A DNA stretch of 64,000 bases from Megaustenia siamemsis (taxonomy: Eukaryota > Mollusca > Gastropoda > Stylommatophora > Ariophantidae): NCBI GenBank assembly GCA_032433765.1, contig JAVIAB010000159.1:55966333-56030332 (forward strand), given 5' to 3'. Positions 47,101 to 58,813 of this stretch are shown here, piece by piece. The stretch's first letter is position 1. Every line of letters begins with the position of its first letter. A program made the translations under genes and the position numbers. The notes under the pieces are model-generated. The model searched no databases and was not told the origin of the DNA. It was given only the letters and a program-made list of their open reading frames with translations.

Positions 47101-49253
47101 TTAGCTGGGAGAAGTGAACACATTTATCATCATTACAAATAAAGGCACAAGTCTCATCCAAGGGTCCCTCCCACCCAGTACAGTCAACGTGTCCATCGTT
47201 TAGCTGGGAGAAGTGAACACATTTATCATCATTACAAATAAAGGCACAAGTCTCATCCAAGGGTCCCTCCCACCCAGTACAGTCAACGTGTCCATCGTTT
47301 AGCTGGGAGAAGTGAACACATTTATCATCATTACAAATAAAGGCACAAGTCTCATCCAAGGGTCCCTCCCACCCAGTACAGTCAACGTGTCCATCGTTTA
47401 GCTGGGAGAAGTGAACACATTTATCATCATTACAAATAAAGGCACAAGTCTCATCCAAGGGTCCCTCCCACCCAGTACAGTCAACGTGTCCATCGTTTAG
47501 CTGGGAGAAGTGAACACATTTATCATCATTACAAATAAAGGCACAAGTCTCATCCAAGGGTCCCTCCCACCCAGTACAGTCAACGTGTCCATCGTTTAGC
47601 TGGGAGAAGTGAACACATTTATCATCATTACAAATAAAGGCACAAGTCTCATCCAAGGGTCCCTCCCACCCAGTACAGTCAACGTGTCCATCGTTTAGCT
47701 GGGAGAAGTGAACACATTTATCATCATTACAGATAAAGGCACAAGTCTCATCCAAGGGTCCCTCCCACCCAGTACAGTCAACGTGTCCATCGTTTAGCTG
47801 GGAGAAGTGAACACATTTATCATCATTACAAATAAAGGCACAAGTCTCATCCAAGGGTCCCTCCCACCCAGTACAGTCAACGTGTCCATCGTTAAGCTGG
47901 GAGAAGTGAACACATTTATCATCATTACAAATAAAGGCACAAGTCTCATCCAAGGGTCCCTCCAAACCCAGTACAGTCAACGTGCCCATCGTTTAGCTGG
48001 GAGAAGTGAACACATTTATCATCATCACAAATAAAGGCACAAGTCTCATCCAAGGGTCCCTCCCACCCAGTACAGTCAACGTGTCCATCGTTAAGCTGGG
48101 AGAAGTGAACACATTTATCATCATTACAAATAAAGGCACAAGTCTCATCCAAGGGTCCCTCCCACCCAGTACAGTCAACGTGTCCATCGTTAAGCTGGGA
48201 GAAGTGAACACATTTATCATCATTACAAATAAAGGCACAAGTCTCATCCAAGGGTCCCTCCCACCCAGTACAGTCAACGTGTCCATCGTTAAGCTGGGAG
48301 AAGTGAACACATTTATCATCATTACAAATAAAGGCACAAGTCTCATCCAAGGGTCCCTCCCACCCAGTACAGTCAACGTGTCCATCGTTAAGCTGGGAGA
48401 AGTGAACACATTTATCATCATTACAAATAAAGGCACAAGTCTCATCCAAGGGTCCCTCCCACCCAGTACAGTCAACGTGTCCATCGTTAAGCTGGGAGAA
48501 GTGAACACATTTATCATCATTACAAATAAAGGCACAAGTCTCATCCAAGGGTCCCTCCCACCCAGTACAGTCAACGTGTCCATCGTTTAGCTGGGAGAAG
48601 TGAACACATTTATCATCATTACAAATAAAGGCACAAGTCTCATCCAAGGGTCCCTCCCACCCAGTACAGTCAACGTGTCCATCGTTAAGCTGGGAGAAGT
48701 GAACACATTTATCATCATTACAAATAAAGGCACAAGTCTCATCCAAGGGTCCCTCCCACCCAGTACAGTCAACGTGTCCATCGTTTAGCTGGGAGAAGTG
48801 AACACATTTATCATCATTACAAATAAAGGCACAAGTCTCATCCAAGGGTCCCTCCCACCCAGTACAGTCAACGTGTCCATCGTTTAGCTGGGAGAAGTGA
48901 ACACATTTATCATCATTACAAATAAAGGCACAAGTCTCATCCAAGGGTCCCTCCCACCCAGTACAGTCAACGTGTCCATCGTTTAGCTGGGAGAAGTGAA
49001 CACATTTATCATCATTACAAATAAAGGCACAAGTCTCATCCAAGGGTCCCTCCCACCCAGTACAGTCAACGTGTCCATCGTTTAGCTGGGAGAAGTGAAC
49101 ACATTTATCATCATTACAAATAAAGGCACAAGTCTCATCCAAGGGTCCCTCCCACCCAGTACAGTCAACGTGCCCATCGTTTAGCTGGGAGAAGTGAACA
49201 CATTTATCATCATTACAAATAAAGGCACAAGTCTCATCCAAGGGTCCCTCCCA
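44144..49253 (-). pseudogene. GRL101-like LDLa-LRR seven-helix receptor, locus A (truncated and frameshifted)
   Basis: Minus strand. A hormone/relaxin-receptor-type GPCR would sit in the plasma membrane with the LDLa and LRR part outside. 5' part: 31 LDLa-like modules. Then a Cys-rich linker and two further LDLa modules (46012-45790; the second with six Cys), about five LRRs (45670-45175) and a hinge (45170-45035). TM1 has Ser-Gly-Asn (near 44990), TM2 Ile-Ser-Asp, TM3 starts after Cys and ends Ser-Leu-Asn-Arg-Phe in place of Asp-Arg-Tyr, TM4 has Ser-Trp, then TM5. A TAA at 44456-44458 follows; TM6 (Cys-Trp-Phe-Pro) and TM7 (Asn-Pro-Phe-Leu-Tyr) remain open in the same frame to 44144. A one-base insertion near 47965 shifts the frame inside the array, leaving 18 modules in frame with the receptor. 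The 5' end is cut by the duplication junction at 49255. No introns are apparent over 5 kb. Similarity to Lymnaea GRL101 is from memory of the architecture. Confidence 0.85.
46165..49253 (-). repeat. 99-bp (33-residue) LDLa-like coding array of locus A, about 31 units
   Basis: Each 99-bp unit encodes one module with four cysteines: Thr-Cys-Ala-Phe-Ile-Cys, Asp-Lys-Cys-Val-His-Phe and Asn-Asp-Gly-His-Val-Asp-Cys, ending Gly-Pro-Leu-Asp-Glu. Compared with a canonical six-Cys LDLa module (such as 45890-45790 in the same protein) the fourth and sixth Cys are absent, and the acidic Ca-site residues Asp-Gly-x-x-Asp-Cys and Asp-Glu are kept. Units are almost identical in DNA. Eighteen units (47959-46178) are in frame with the receptor; 13 lie beyond the frameshift near 47965. 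Mirror-image open frames on the other strand are shadows of the repeat. Confidence 0.95.
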
Positions 49254-49255
49254 CC

Positions 49256-49421
49256 CTTAAATGGGTACCGGATTTTTTCTGGGAAAGTAAAAGCAGCACG
49301 GGCGTAATACCGACCACATTACCCCAAAAATCATGTGCTGAAGGTCTGTAAAATATAGGGTCACTAACACCATATTTCCCTATACGCCACTCGGCGTGAC
49401 GGGGGTACTTTACTTTTTACT
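49256..49421 (+). mobile_element. SINE B 3' part at the duplication junction
   Basis: Same as 34588-34756 from the 'aaatgggtaccgg' core to the tail. The tRNA head is replaced by the LDLa array. Confidence 0.85.
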
Positions 49422-49431
49422 TATATAAATA

Positions 49432-49788
49432 CTAGGACCTTGATCTTCCATATCTAAACCTTTCCCACTTGTCCTTAAGAACAGGGATCATACAGAGAAA
49501 TGGGTTTGCTGCAGACTTTATTGGGTGGACAATAACCGTTGTCCAGGCGTAAACCTCGTTGTTGATCTCGTTTCTGCCAAGAGATAATAGACCCATGAAT
49601 CCTATAGGAAACCAACACAACACGTTGGACAGAGCTACCAGGGACAGTTGTTTGACAACTATGATATGTTCGTCCATTGTGGGACAAGCATTTGACTCTG
49701 CTCGACCAATTCTGTTGTCAGATATGGCAAGGGAGGTGACTCGTAAACTGTAGGAGATGATCAAAGACAAGAATAGGTTAAGCACAAT
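49432..49788 (-). pseudogene. Orphan receptor TM5-TM7 exon, copy 2
   Basis: Same open reading as 34765-35121, ending at the same TAG, with the Cys-Trp-Phe-Pro and Asn-Pro-Phe-Leu-Cys motifs. I saw no coding differences from copy 1. Confidence 0.8.
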
Positions 49789-49850
49789 ATGGTCACTAAC
49801 ACCATATTCCCTATACGCCACTTGGCATGACGGGAGTACTTTACTACTTT
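49788..49850 (+). mobile_element. SINE B 3' remnant, copy 2
   Basis: Counterpart of 35121-35183. Confidence 0.75.
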
Positions 49851-50736
49851 ACAAACAATCAACGTAAAGAAAACATCACATTTCTTGAGTAAAAGAAAGC
49901 GTTCCTGATTTTGTGAATAAAAGACATGTTGGACCAAACAAGAACACTAACATTAAAACATACAAAGGAAATAAGATCCAAACAGTACCCACATGAAAAT
50001 AAATATGGATGAACTAACAAATAATTAAATAGAAAATGGAAGAGATGGAATACTCATTAGACTAAACAAAAGAGAACATAAAGACTGTGGGAACAACGCA
50101 GTATACAAACAATACTAAGGTTGATGTTCTAAAAAATTCGGCTTCATTTCTCAAGAAAGAGAACATTCTATTATAAAGCGTGGTATGGGTAACTTGTTAT
50201 CACTTTCATGATTATTTACCTCAACTCAGTTGTTGGAAATATTCCTGCAATTATTGAGACTGACAAGTTGGCTAGGGGAGATTGTAAACTACACAAGCCT
50301 GACAAAAGTACAGAGAGAATTATCAGGAGCAAATACATGAACAAATGGACACCCAAACACCAGGGTTAACAACACTTATGACAACGCCAGCTCGGAGAAA
50401 ATGAACAAGTAGCAAAATGTAAACTTGAAACAATACATAACAATTTGAAGAAACATCTATTCAACACTACACGTATATCAACAGTTTTTGATTGTGACAG
50501 TAACACAGACAAAATGGCTGCCATATATTTGCTACAGAAATTCTCAATATTTGATGAATAGAGAAAGCTCTTGAGACCATCACCAGTTCCAGACCTGAAC
50601 ACGCTATATAGAGATGTCGGTAGCACTCAGCTGTCAAATCGTATCATCAAGACTGGGGTCTGAAGGTTTACACAGAAGCCAACAAACAGTAAGATACAAA
50701 CGTTGTTGTTTGTGCAAGATTTGGATAGTTCTTGTG

Positions 50737-51407
50737 AGAAAGGAGATTCAAGTGGATATCAAAATTGAAGAAATAGATCTGGAAACAGTACATAACTGCA
50801 TCTATCTTAGACATACTATAACCAATGATGGAAAATGTAAAACATAAATAAACAAAATAGTATGAATCGCAAAAATTAATTTTAACGGCATGAAAAATAT
50901 ACTAACATAAAAAAAAATAACACAAGGGCTAAAACTAAGAAACGTAACATGTTATTATCTTCTCATCATTACTGCATAGTGTATACACATGGACATTGGA
51001 CAGGAAAACAGAACAGAAAATTGAACCTCTGAAATGTGAATATATAGAAGAATAGGTAGAATTAGATGGAAAGAAAAGACAATAAACGATGACGTCTTAA
51101 ATCAACTAAAATGAAAAGTGAACTACTAAACACAATTCAAACAAGACAAATGCAATTTTTGGTGCTATTTTAAAGACACAGCAGCCTAATTAAAGTAATC
51201 TTGGAAGGGAAAATAAAAGGTAAAAAAAGCAGAGGCCGATAAAACTGACATGGATGAGAAGCTTCAAATGATGGACAAGTCAGTCTATGACAACCTGCAT
51301 CATCTAAGCAAAAGACAGGGAGGAGTGGAGCTCCATAGTAGCCACATTTCTAAATGGAGCCGGCATTCAATGATGGAGATGATGATGATAATGATAATAA
51401 GAAAGGA
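50737..51407 (+). mobile_element. LINE 3' fragment, block 3
   Basis: Counterpart of 36070-36740. Confidence 0.6.
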
Positions 51408-51449
51408 GAGCAAATTTGAAAAGATCAAGGTGTTATCATCACCAAGTTT

Positions 51450-51588
51450 TCAGCTTCTTGTGAGGCTGAAGTCTATAAACAACATTTCAGTTTCTTGTGA
51501 GGTTGAAGTCTATAAACAACATTTCAGTTTCTGGTAAGGTTCCAGTATAGAATCAACCTTTCAGTGCCATGTGAAGCTGAAGCCTAGA
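51450..51588. repeat. 37-bp minisatellite, about 4 copies, block 3
   Basis: Same as block 2. Confidence 0.85.
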
Positions 51589-51601
51589 AAGAAATATTAC
51601 T

Positions 51602-51603
<2 letters not shown>

Positions 51604-51661
<58 letters not shown>
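51604..51661. repeat. (TA)n microsatellite, block 3
   Basis: About 29 TA units, slightly longer than in block 2. Confidence 0.95.
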
Positions 51662-51663
<2 letters not shown>

Positions 51664-53353
51664 CTCTTTTTTAGAGCATAGATCTTCAATACTTGTCTAC
51701 TTCCTTCTGTCATACATAATTTTTTTCTTGTCTGAAGCCTATGTTCTCAGTCTTAATTATACAAGCTCCCCATCGTCTATGTACTTGACAACATTCTATA
51801 TGTGACTCTGCCTTTTGTCAGATGTTCCTGGATTCAGTAAATATATATCTTGCCTCTCTCATAAATGTTTATATTTTCTATAGATCATCAATTATATGCA
51901 AACATTTGTTCCAGTTGTAGATGTTTACCTTTCCAATTATATTCACTTCTCTAATGAACCTCTCATTTTGTGTAACATAATTTCTATAATTTGTATCATT
52001 TATTTATCAAGACAAAACCTATTTACATGAAACGATTAGTATTAGTAATTGCAAGTATAACTCACTAGGAAATATTTCTCAGAACCAGATGCACATGCTC
52101 TTAGAACAAAATGGTACAAGACATGTGTTTTCTTGAGGTCATATTTCATGCCAGCCATTCTTACCTGACAAACTGAGCCACAACTTTAGCCACTTTTTTC
52201 TGTAAGAGGATACCAAATGGACACAGACACATCAGATGTTGTCCGTCCAGTTTCTGCTGACCTTGTCTGGTGGCTTCTGAAATAAAGAAAAGAAGAACGC
52301 GTTTTTGTGTTTCATTTATCACCAAGTAATTAACCTCTTGTTTGACTTATATCTACAACAAACTCTTCAGCTTCGTGTCCGCACTTGTCACGATCAAACG
52401 TGGACAGAGAACAAACACACTTTTTATATTTGGTTTTTGAACAAATAATAAATATGTCTGGCTATTTACCCAGATGTTTTTTTCTGAGCATTTACTATAG
52501 TTTTTCTTACTGGTCTAAAACAAAAAAAATTTCTATTCCCTTTCTCCTTATCTTATCCTTCTACCTCCACCCATATGTACCATATTTCTCTCATATGTTC
52601 TCCCCAACAGATCGTTACCTTTAAATGCCCGTTTATTCTAGTTTTGGTCTAATCCTTCCAGCTTTTATCACCACTTGACGATACCTTCTATATATGTTTT
52701 TGAACAAATATTCAATGCTTTGTTTTTCTTTTAAAATTGTGTTTCAGCTTTTATTTATATCATTTTTTTCTGCTTATATTTTCTTAAAACTCTCAAGAGA
52801 CACATCTTCATCAAAGACGATTTAATAAGTATTAGTCCTTGGATTTTCCTTATCGGTCATTTGACAATAAGCGATCAGATCATCAACAAGACCCATAGTG
52901 TGAAACGATAAACTAGTTCACAAGTCTACCCCCAATTTCCTCCTAATTTTTTTTCTAAATCTAGGCAACATCCCTCATGGCTAATCTGAAAATCCGAAAG
53001 CCGTACCAGGGTTGCAAATTAATGAAGGGAATAATTTCTTCCGTTATTACAAGGGAACTTTTGGGTTAGAGATATACGATAGGCGAGCACAATGACGTAG
53101 CACACACAACAAGTGATTCGCCCGCAATACCCGATTCACTACAAGCGAGAACAAATCCGGCCACAGAACACAGCCTTGTCTATTTCATTGTTTTATATAT
53201 TGGAACTGTACTCTTTGGTTGCTAATTCTTATGGGTGTTGCTTGTTGCCAATACATTTGTTTAATGATTATCAAGTCGTTGCCATAGTTGTTTAATGTCT
53301 GTAGTATATATATATATATTATTTCCACATGCTCAAAATAATTAAAAACAGCA

Positions 53354-54194
53354 GAAATAGAATGCAGTGGTCACTGACCAAACAACTTGATGATTTACAC
53401 TTTGCTGATGAAATAGCTCTCCTATTACACAGCCATCAACTGATGCAGGATACAATGAGCATACTCGAACAGACATCACAACAGCTAGGACTGAAGATTA
53501 ATAGAGAAACGACCAAATTTATGAGAATTAATGCAGTTGGCAATTACCAAATAGAATTAAGAGAAATAGCTCTGTTAGATTTACAATCTTACATATATCT
53601 GGGTAGCAATATAGATATAGAGGGATGAATAGAAAATGATACCAAAATAAGGATATCAAAAGCAAGAGGAGCTTATGTTGCACTGGGAAACATATGGAAG
53701 TCCAAAGAAATTAGGTTAAATACAAAAATAAAAATTTTCAACCCCAATGTTAAGTCAGTCCTATTATATGGCTGCGAAACATGGAGAACAACAAAATCGA
53801 CACTCATGAAGATACCGACTTTCATTAATGGATGCTTACGCGGAATAAAAGCATGGAAATGGAGGGCAAAATCACAAACATATAATTATGGAAATGTACC
53901 AGTCAAACACCAATGGATAAATGAGATACAGCGAAGACGATGGCGCTGGATAGGACATACACTATGAAAACCAACTGAGAGTATTACACAGGAGGCCCCT
54001 TTTTGGAATCCCCAGGGGAAAAGTCAAAGAGGAAGACTAAAGAACTCTTGGAGAAGACAGATATAAGCAGAGATGAAGATGCATATGGGAAGACATGGAA
54101 TAATCGTAAAAGAATGTCAAGAAACAGAACAACTTGGAAGGTGTTTGTTGAAGATCTATGCTGCACATGGAGATGAAAGGTAGAAGAATAAAGA
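53354..54194 (+). mobile_element. LINE C-terminal fragment, block 3
   Basis: Counterpart of 38685-39525 with the same stops. Confidence 0.8.
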
Positions 54195-55843
54195 AAAATA
54201 AATCACATATATAGTTATTTATTTACTTATATAGCTCTTTCTATCAATGTTTTCAGCATGTGTTTTGCACTATTGGTGTCCTTTCCTTCCACAAATTCAC
54301 ATTGTTCCCGATGTATCTCTGTTTTATGTTGTTCCTATCACATCTCATGATGATTTTTAGTGATATTTGAGTCTTATGGCTCTGAGACCAATAGTGCGAT
54401 GGTCTTCAGTGGTGACTGATCAATAGACGTAACATATATGTAACATATATGTAACATATATGTAACATATAAAGCAATAAATGCATTTATCACTCGCCCA
54501 ATGTACATTTTATTTCGTTCACTCTCTTGTGCCTCCAGAGATGTTCTTGATCATTGTTACATGATTGCTATCCTTGGTTTTGTCCCATGTCAGCATTGTT
54601 CTGAGCTGCATTGTGTTATTGTTTGCAGTGCGATGCAATTTTATCTACATATTAGGCCAAGAGATATGTCAAGATAAACACTAGACATACATACTTTAAG
54701 ATCGTCATAGTACAAGCATCTCTCTTGTTGATGTCCTGGATTTTGCTGGCTTGGTAAAGCTGTGTCAGAGCATCAGTCTCTTCTTTCATCGTACAAAGGA
54801 TGTCCAACCGACCGTGAGATACAGCAGCTGTTGTCGCGGTATAATATGTATTTCGTTGTTGGTTATTTCTGAATCATAAATTTGAAATCTAAAATTGAGT
54901 ATAAGAAAACAATAAGGAATATATACTAACAGAATCGCATAATATGAAGTGAGCAGTACACAAAATAAACAACTGTAGACACACGTTTGTAAAGATACAT
55001 AATCAAATGTCTTCAGAAACAGTCATGCAAGATATATATAAAGTACGCGGCGTCTTTTGCTTATGGAATTCATTTCCCAATCGCACAAATGAGGCTCCAA
55101 CATATGCTTCAAAGCGTTTCCAAGAATTGCACTGAACATATTTCCAGTGTTACTGATGTGCTTTACGTATATACATTGTGTTCCCTGTTTCTCTTACGCT
55201 ACTCGTGTTTATTTCAAGAAGAACAATAGCTCCATTATAGTCCAGAGATCTGTAAATACATGTCTCTACACAATAGATTGTATATTAGTTGTTGTCAGGA
55301 TATTCAAATAATCCCTGTTGATTTTGTTTAATCATTCACGTCTATCCTCTAGTCCATGCCTTCATATTCAGGAGTTGGTTTTGAGAGTTTACAAATTCAG
55401 ACTCTAGAATTGCAGGCTGTAGCCCTATAGTGTAGTTGTTGATGTGGTGCTCATCTATAATTCCTGATGGTTAAAGATGTTGGTGAAATACGTGCCTCGG
55501 TTTTCTTTCATTAGTCACACGTCGATGCAGCATTCATTAGCATCTTTTTGTCGAGTTATTTGTGAACACAAAAATTATTATCCACTTTTAGTCAGTGGTC
55601 AAGATCCACACAGTTTATCTAGGCCTAAGCGATACCATACAGGTTGTCATTCTACTGATTGTGTAGACGTGAAATTGCGCACTAAAGGGTCAGGAAACGA
55701 AATTGAAGACGGAATTGATGCACGCCACAATAAGTAGTGCAGTGCGCAGAGAGTGAAATGTGACGTGAAATTACAATGATGTAGTTTAGAATGCAGTTAG
55801 AAATTTGGCAGGAGAGGGTGAGTTGAGAGTGAAGACAGCTGGG

Positions 55844-56515
55844 CCAGAGATGAACAGGGGAAGGGGCAGTAGATCAGTGATCATCTTGAATGAGTTTTGC
55901 ATGGACGACAGGTGCTGCCAGAGATGAACAGGGGAAGGGGCAGTAGATCAGTGATCATCTTGAATGAGTTTTGCATGGACGACAGGTGCTGCCAGAGATG
56001 AACAGGGGAAGGGGCAGTAGATCAGTGATCATCTTGAATGAGTTTTGCATGGACGACAGGTGCTGCCAGAGATGAACAGGGGAAGGGGCAGTAGATCAGT
56101 GATCATCTTGAATGAGTTTTGCATGGACGACTGGTGCTGCCAGAGATCCTTCCTTGTTGATATGATCGTTATTCATGGGATTGTTCAGTGAATTCACAGA
56201 CGGTTTGTGGTTTGCTATTTGACTTGATAAATTGTTCATCTTGAATGAGTTTTGCATGGACGACTGGTGCTGCCAGAGATCCGTCACTGATGATATGATC
56301 GTTATTCATGGGATTGTTCAGTGAATTCACAGACGGTTTGTGGTTTGTTATTTGACTTGATAAATTGTTCATCTTGAATGAGTTTTGCATGGACGACTGG
56401 TGCTGCCATAGATCCTTCACTGTTGATATAAACATTATTGATGTGATTGTTCATTGATTTCAAAGACGAGTGGTTGTTTGTCGTTGACTTGATAAACTGT
56501 TGACATTTGAAAGAT
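55844..56515. repeat. Compound 74/133-bp minisatellite, block 3
   Basis: Same unit numbers as block 2. Confidence 0.9.
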
Positions 56516-56609
56516 TAAAGATTCACTCACTCACTCATATAACGATTTGGTCACTAATTCCCTATTGAAGACTCAATAAACATTTAAAGACGTGATGATA
56601 TTCGCATAG

Positions 56610-56691
56610 TCTCCCTGCCGAGATTGAAAGTGAGTGCCCTGCGAGTCACGAAACGTGATCGGGGCCTTATCATTTAAGGCAGGAGGGGAGA
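56610..56691. other. Conserved inverted-repeat segment, block 3
   Basis: Counterpart of 28851-28932 and 41941-42022. Confidence 0.4.
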
Positions 56692-58813
56692 TTAAACCTT
56701 TTGATCAGCCAGCACCTCGAGACCTGACGGTCTAAACAAAACACTAGATGATGAATATATGAATAATATTGCAACGTCTATAATTGTTTGTGAGAAAATC
56801 GGTCAAAAGGTGTGTTCACACTGTAAACACATGTCATATGTATTTTTTTCTTCATAGAAATGAAAATAAAAATATGAACCAATGGTATATCCAAAGCTAT
56901 ACGCAATTATACGCGGCACAGACGTCAACGACGTTTTTGGCTGAATAAGCCTTTGGCAGGAATAGCATACAACATACACACACAGATGTAAGTAATGGGG
57001 TAAAAAAAAAATACATTTCTCTAAGTAGGGCGACTTGAATATATGCTGTCCACATCAAACATACGGGCAAGTCAAACAAATTACTATATCCAATGCATCC
57101 AATAACTCACAACGCTTGCAGATAATATTGTGTACTTTTCGTATTTATCATCGGCAATCGGGGAGCTCAGTGTTTTGTTCACTCGATGAATTCACTGTTC
57201 TATCATGTAGTTCGTTATTAATATTTGTAGAGGAGTATTGAGTTAAACCGATAATATATTTAAACTAACAGTGACAGGTCTAGGGTTAACAGGCACAATT
57301 ATTGAAAGGCGTCTGCTTTATTTAAAACAGGCAAACAAATAAATACAGCTACGAAAAAAAAAAAAAATTTAGTTAACGAAAAGACATGAATATTTCTACA
57401 ATCTAGCTATATCGAAGACATTAGTTCATTGTTGTCATTATTAATAATAAAACACAACACACAATATACAATTGAGTGTAAAATAAAACGAGAATCACAG
57501 ACATCGGTCACACAAATAATCAAACAGTGAGGCTGTTACTTAAGCTTGAACATTTACTAAACCATGAACATATCGACACAGGTTAATCATGCTTCCATTA
57601 TTTATTTACTAATTTATAACGGTCAATTGAGACATAATATTTAACTTAATATAGTTTGACACAGTCTAATCATGGTATCACAAATATGTATATACAATCT
57701 TATATGTAGAGAAACATAACTTCTTCATCTTTTTTTCCTTCATCATTTGCCTTTCACCGTCGAGGGAATATCTAACTTCAGGTCTTTTACTCTTCTGTTC
57801 GCCTCTGTTGCTGTTATGTTTCCTAGTGTTTCTTATATTCCGTCAACCCATCCTGTTCGTGATCGGCCTTTGAATCTGGTGTTCTCGCACAGTTTATTGA
57901 AGACTCGTTGTGTTGTACATGATATGTCTGCCTTGTCACGAGGCCAAACTATTTTATTATCTGTTGTTTCTTTACATTGATTTACATGACGATTCATGAC
58001 TGTACAAAGAAATTACGACGGTGGTTGTTTGTTTACGGTTGGCTCCGCTAGTCTTTGACTAAAATGTCTCATCCACAAGGCAGTGGGGTTGTTTTACTTA
58101 AGGGTACTTGTCACTATACTTCCAACTTATTTGAATTCTTCCACTTGTTTTAGTTGCCTGCCGTATATTATTGATTGTGATGTTGTTTTTCTCTTTTCAG
58201 ATGTGCGTGGCAGTTTTATGTTGTTGATGTTGATTGTCATGTTGGAGTTAGCGCATGTACTGCTTGTCTATTTAAGTGCTTTTGTAGGTCTTCTATTTTA
58301 TCCATGTATTAGGGCCTAATCGCTTGTAATTAAAGCTCGTTAATCTCCTTCAACTCAGATGAGTTGGTTATCTTACATATGTAGTGCATGTGGATAATAC
58401 ACAATATAAAAGATATGACATAGCTAATGTAAACTAATACCAGAAATACTACATAGTGTGAGAAAGGGATATCAACAAAATGGACAAAGCCATAAAGAGG
58501 GAGAGAGGAGATCATTAAAGTATATACAAGTAGAAGTAGTGAGAGCAAATGAAGAAATATTTGCCAACGAATATTATGAAGAAAAACAAAACTAAATTTA
58601 CATGCTCATACATCACATATATCACAAATATTTCATAATGTTTAACAGCTAATATTAAAAAAACAGTGACGCCTTATCACGCTATGTTTTCTTTTTGTAT
58701 TCTGACATAATGTCCGATTTGTTAGCGTTCAAGTATTCAAGAGTATAAAATGCAAATAATGGTTTTGCTAATAAAGTACGAACTATAATCATGTCAATTC
58801 GCATGGCAGACAT
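56692..58813. other. Non-coding stretch downstream of receptor B
   Basis: Counterpart of 42023-44143. No gene recognised. Confidence 0.4.

Larger units (their letters stand above)
34588..49255. repeat. 14.67-kb tandem duplication unit, copy 1 (block 2)
   Basis: Starts at 'ttaaatgggtaccgg' in SINE B and ends where the LDLa array (…'cctcccaccc') is joined directly to the same SINE position at 49255/49256. The offset to copy 2 is 14667-14670 bp through the non-coding part. I noticed only about three substitutions (34588-44140 against copy 2), plus length changes in homopolymer and TA runs. Confidence 0.9.

Noticed and set aside
48006..48590. Long plus-strand and second minus-strand open frames through the LDLa arrays
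   Set aside because: Shadows of the 99-bp unit, whose length is a multiple of three so any stop-free frame stays open. Only the Cys-bearing minus frame matches a known domain and joins the receptor.
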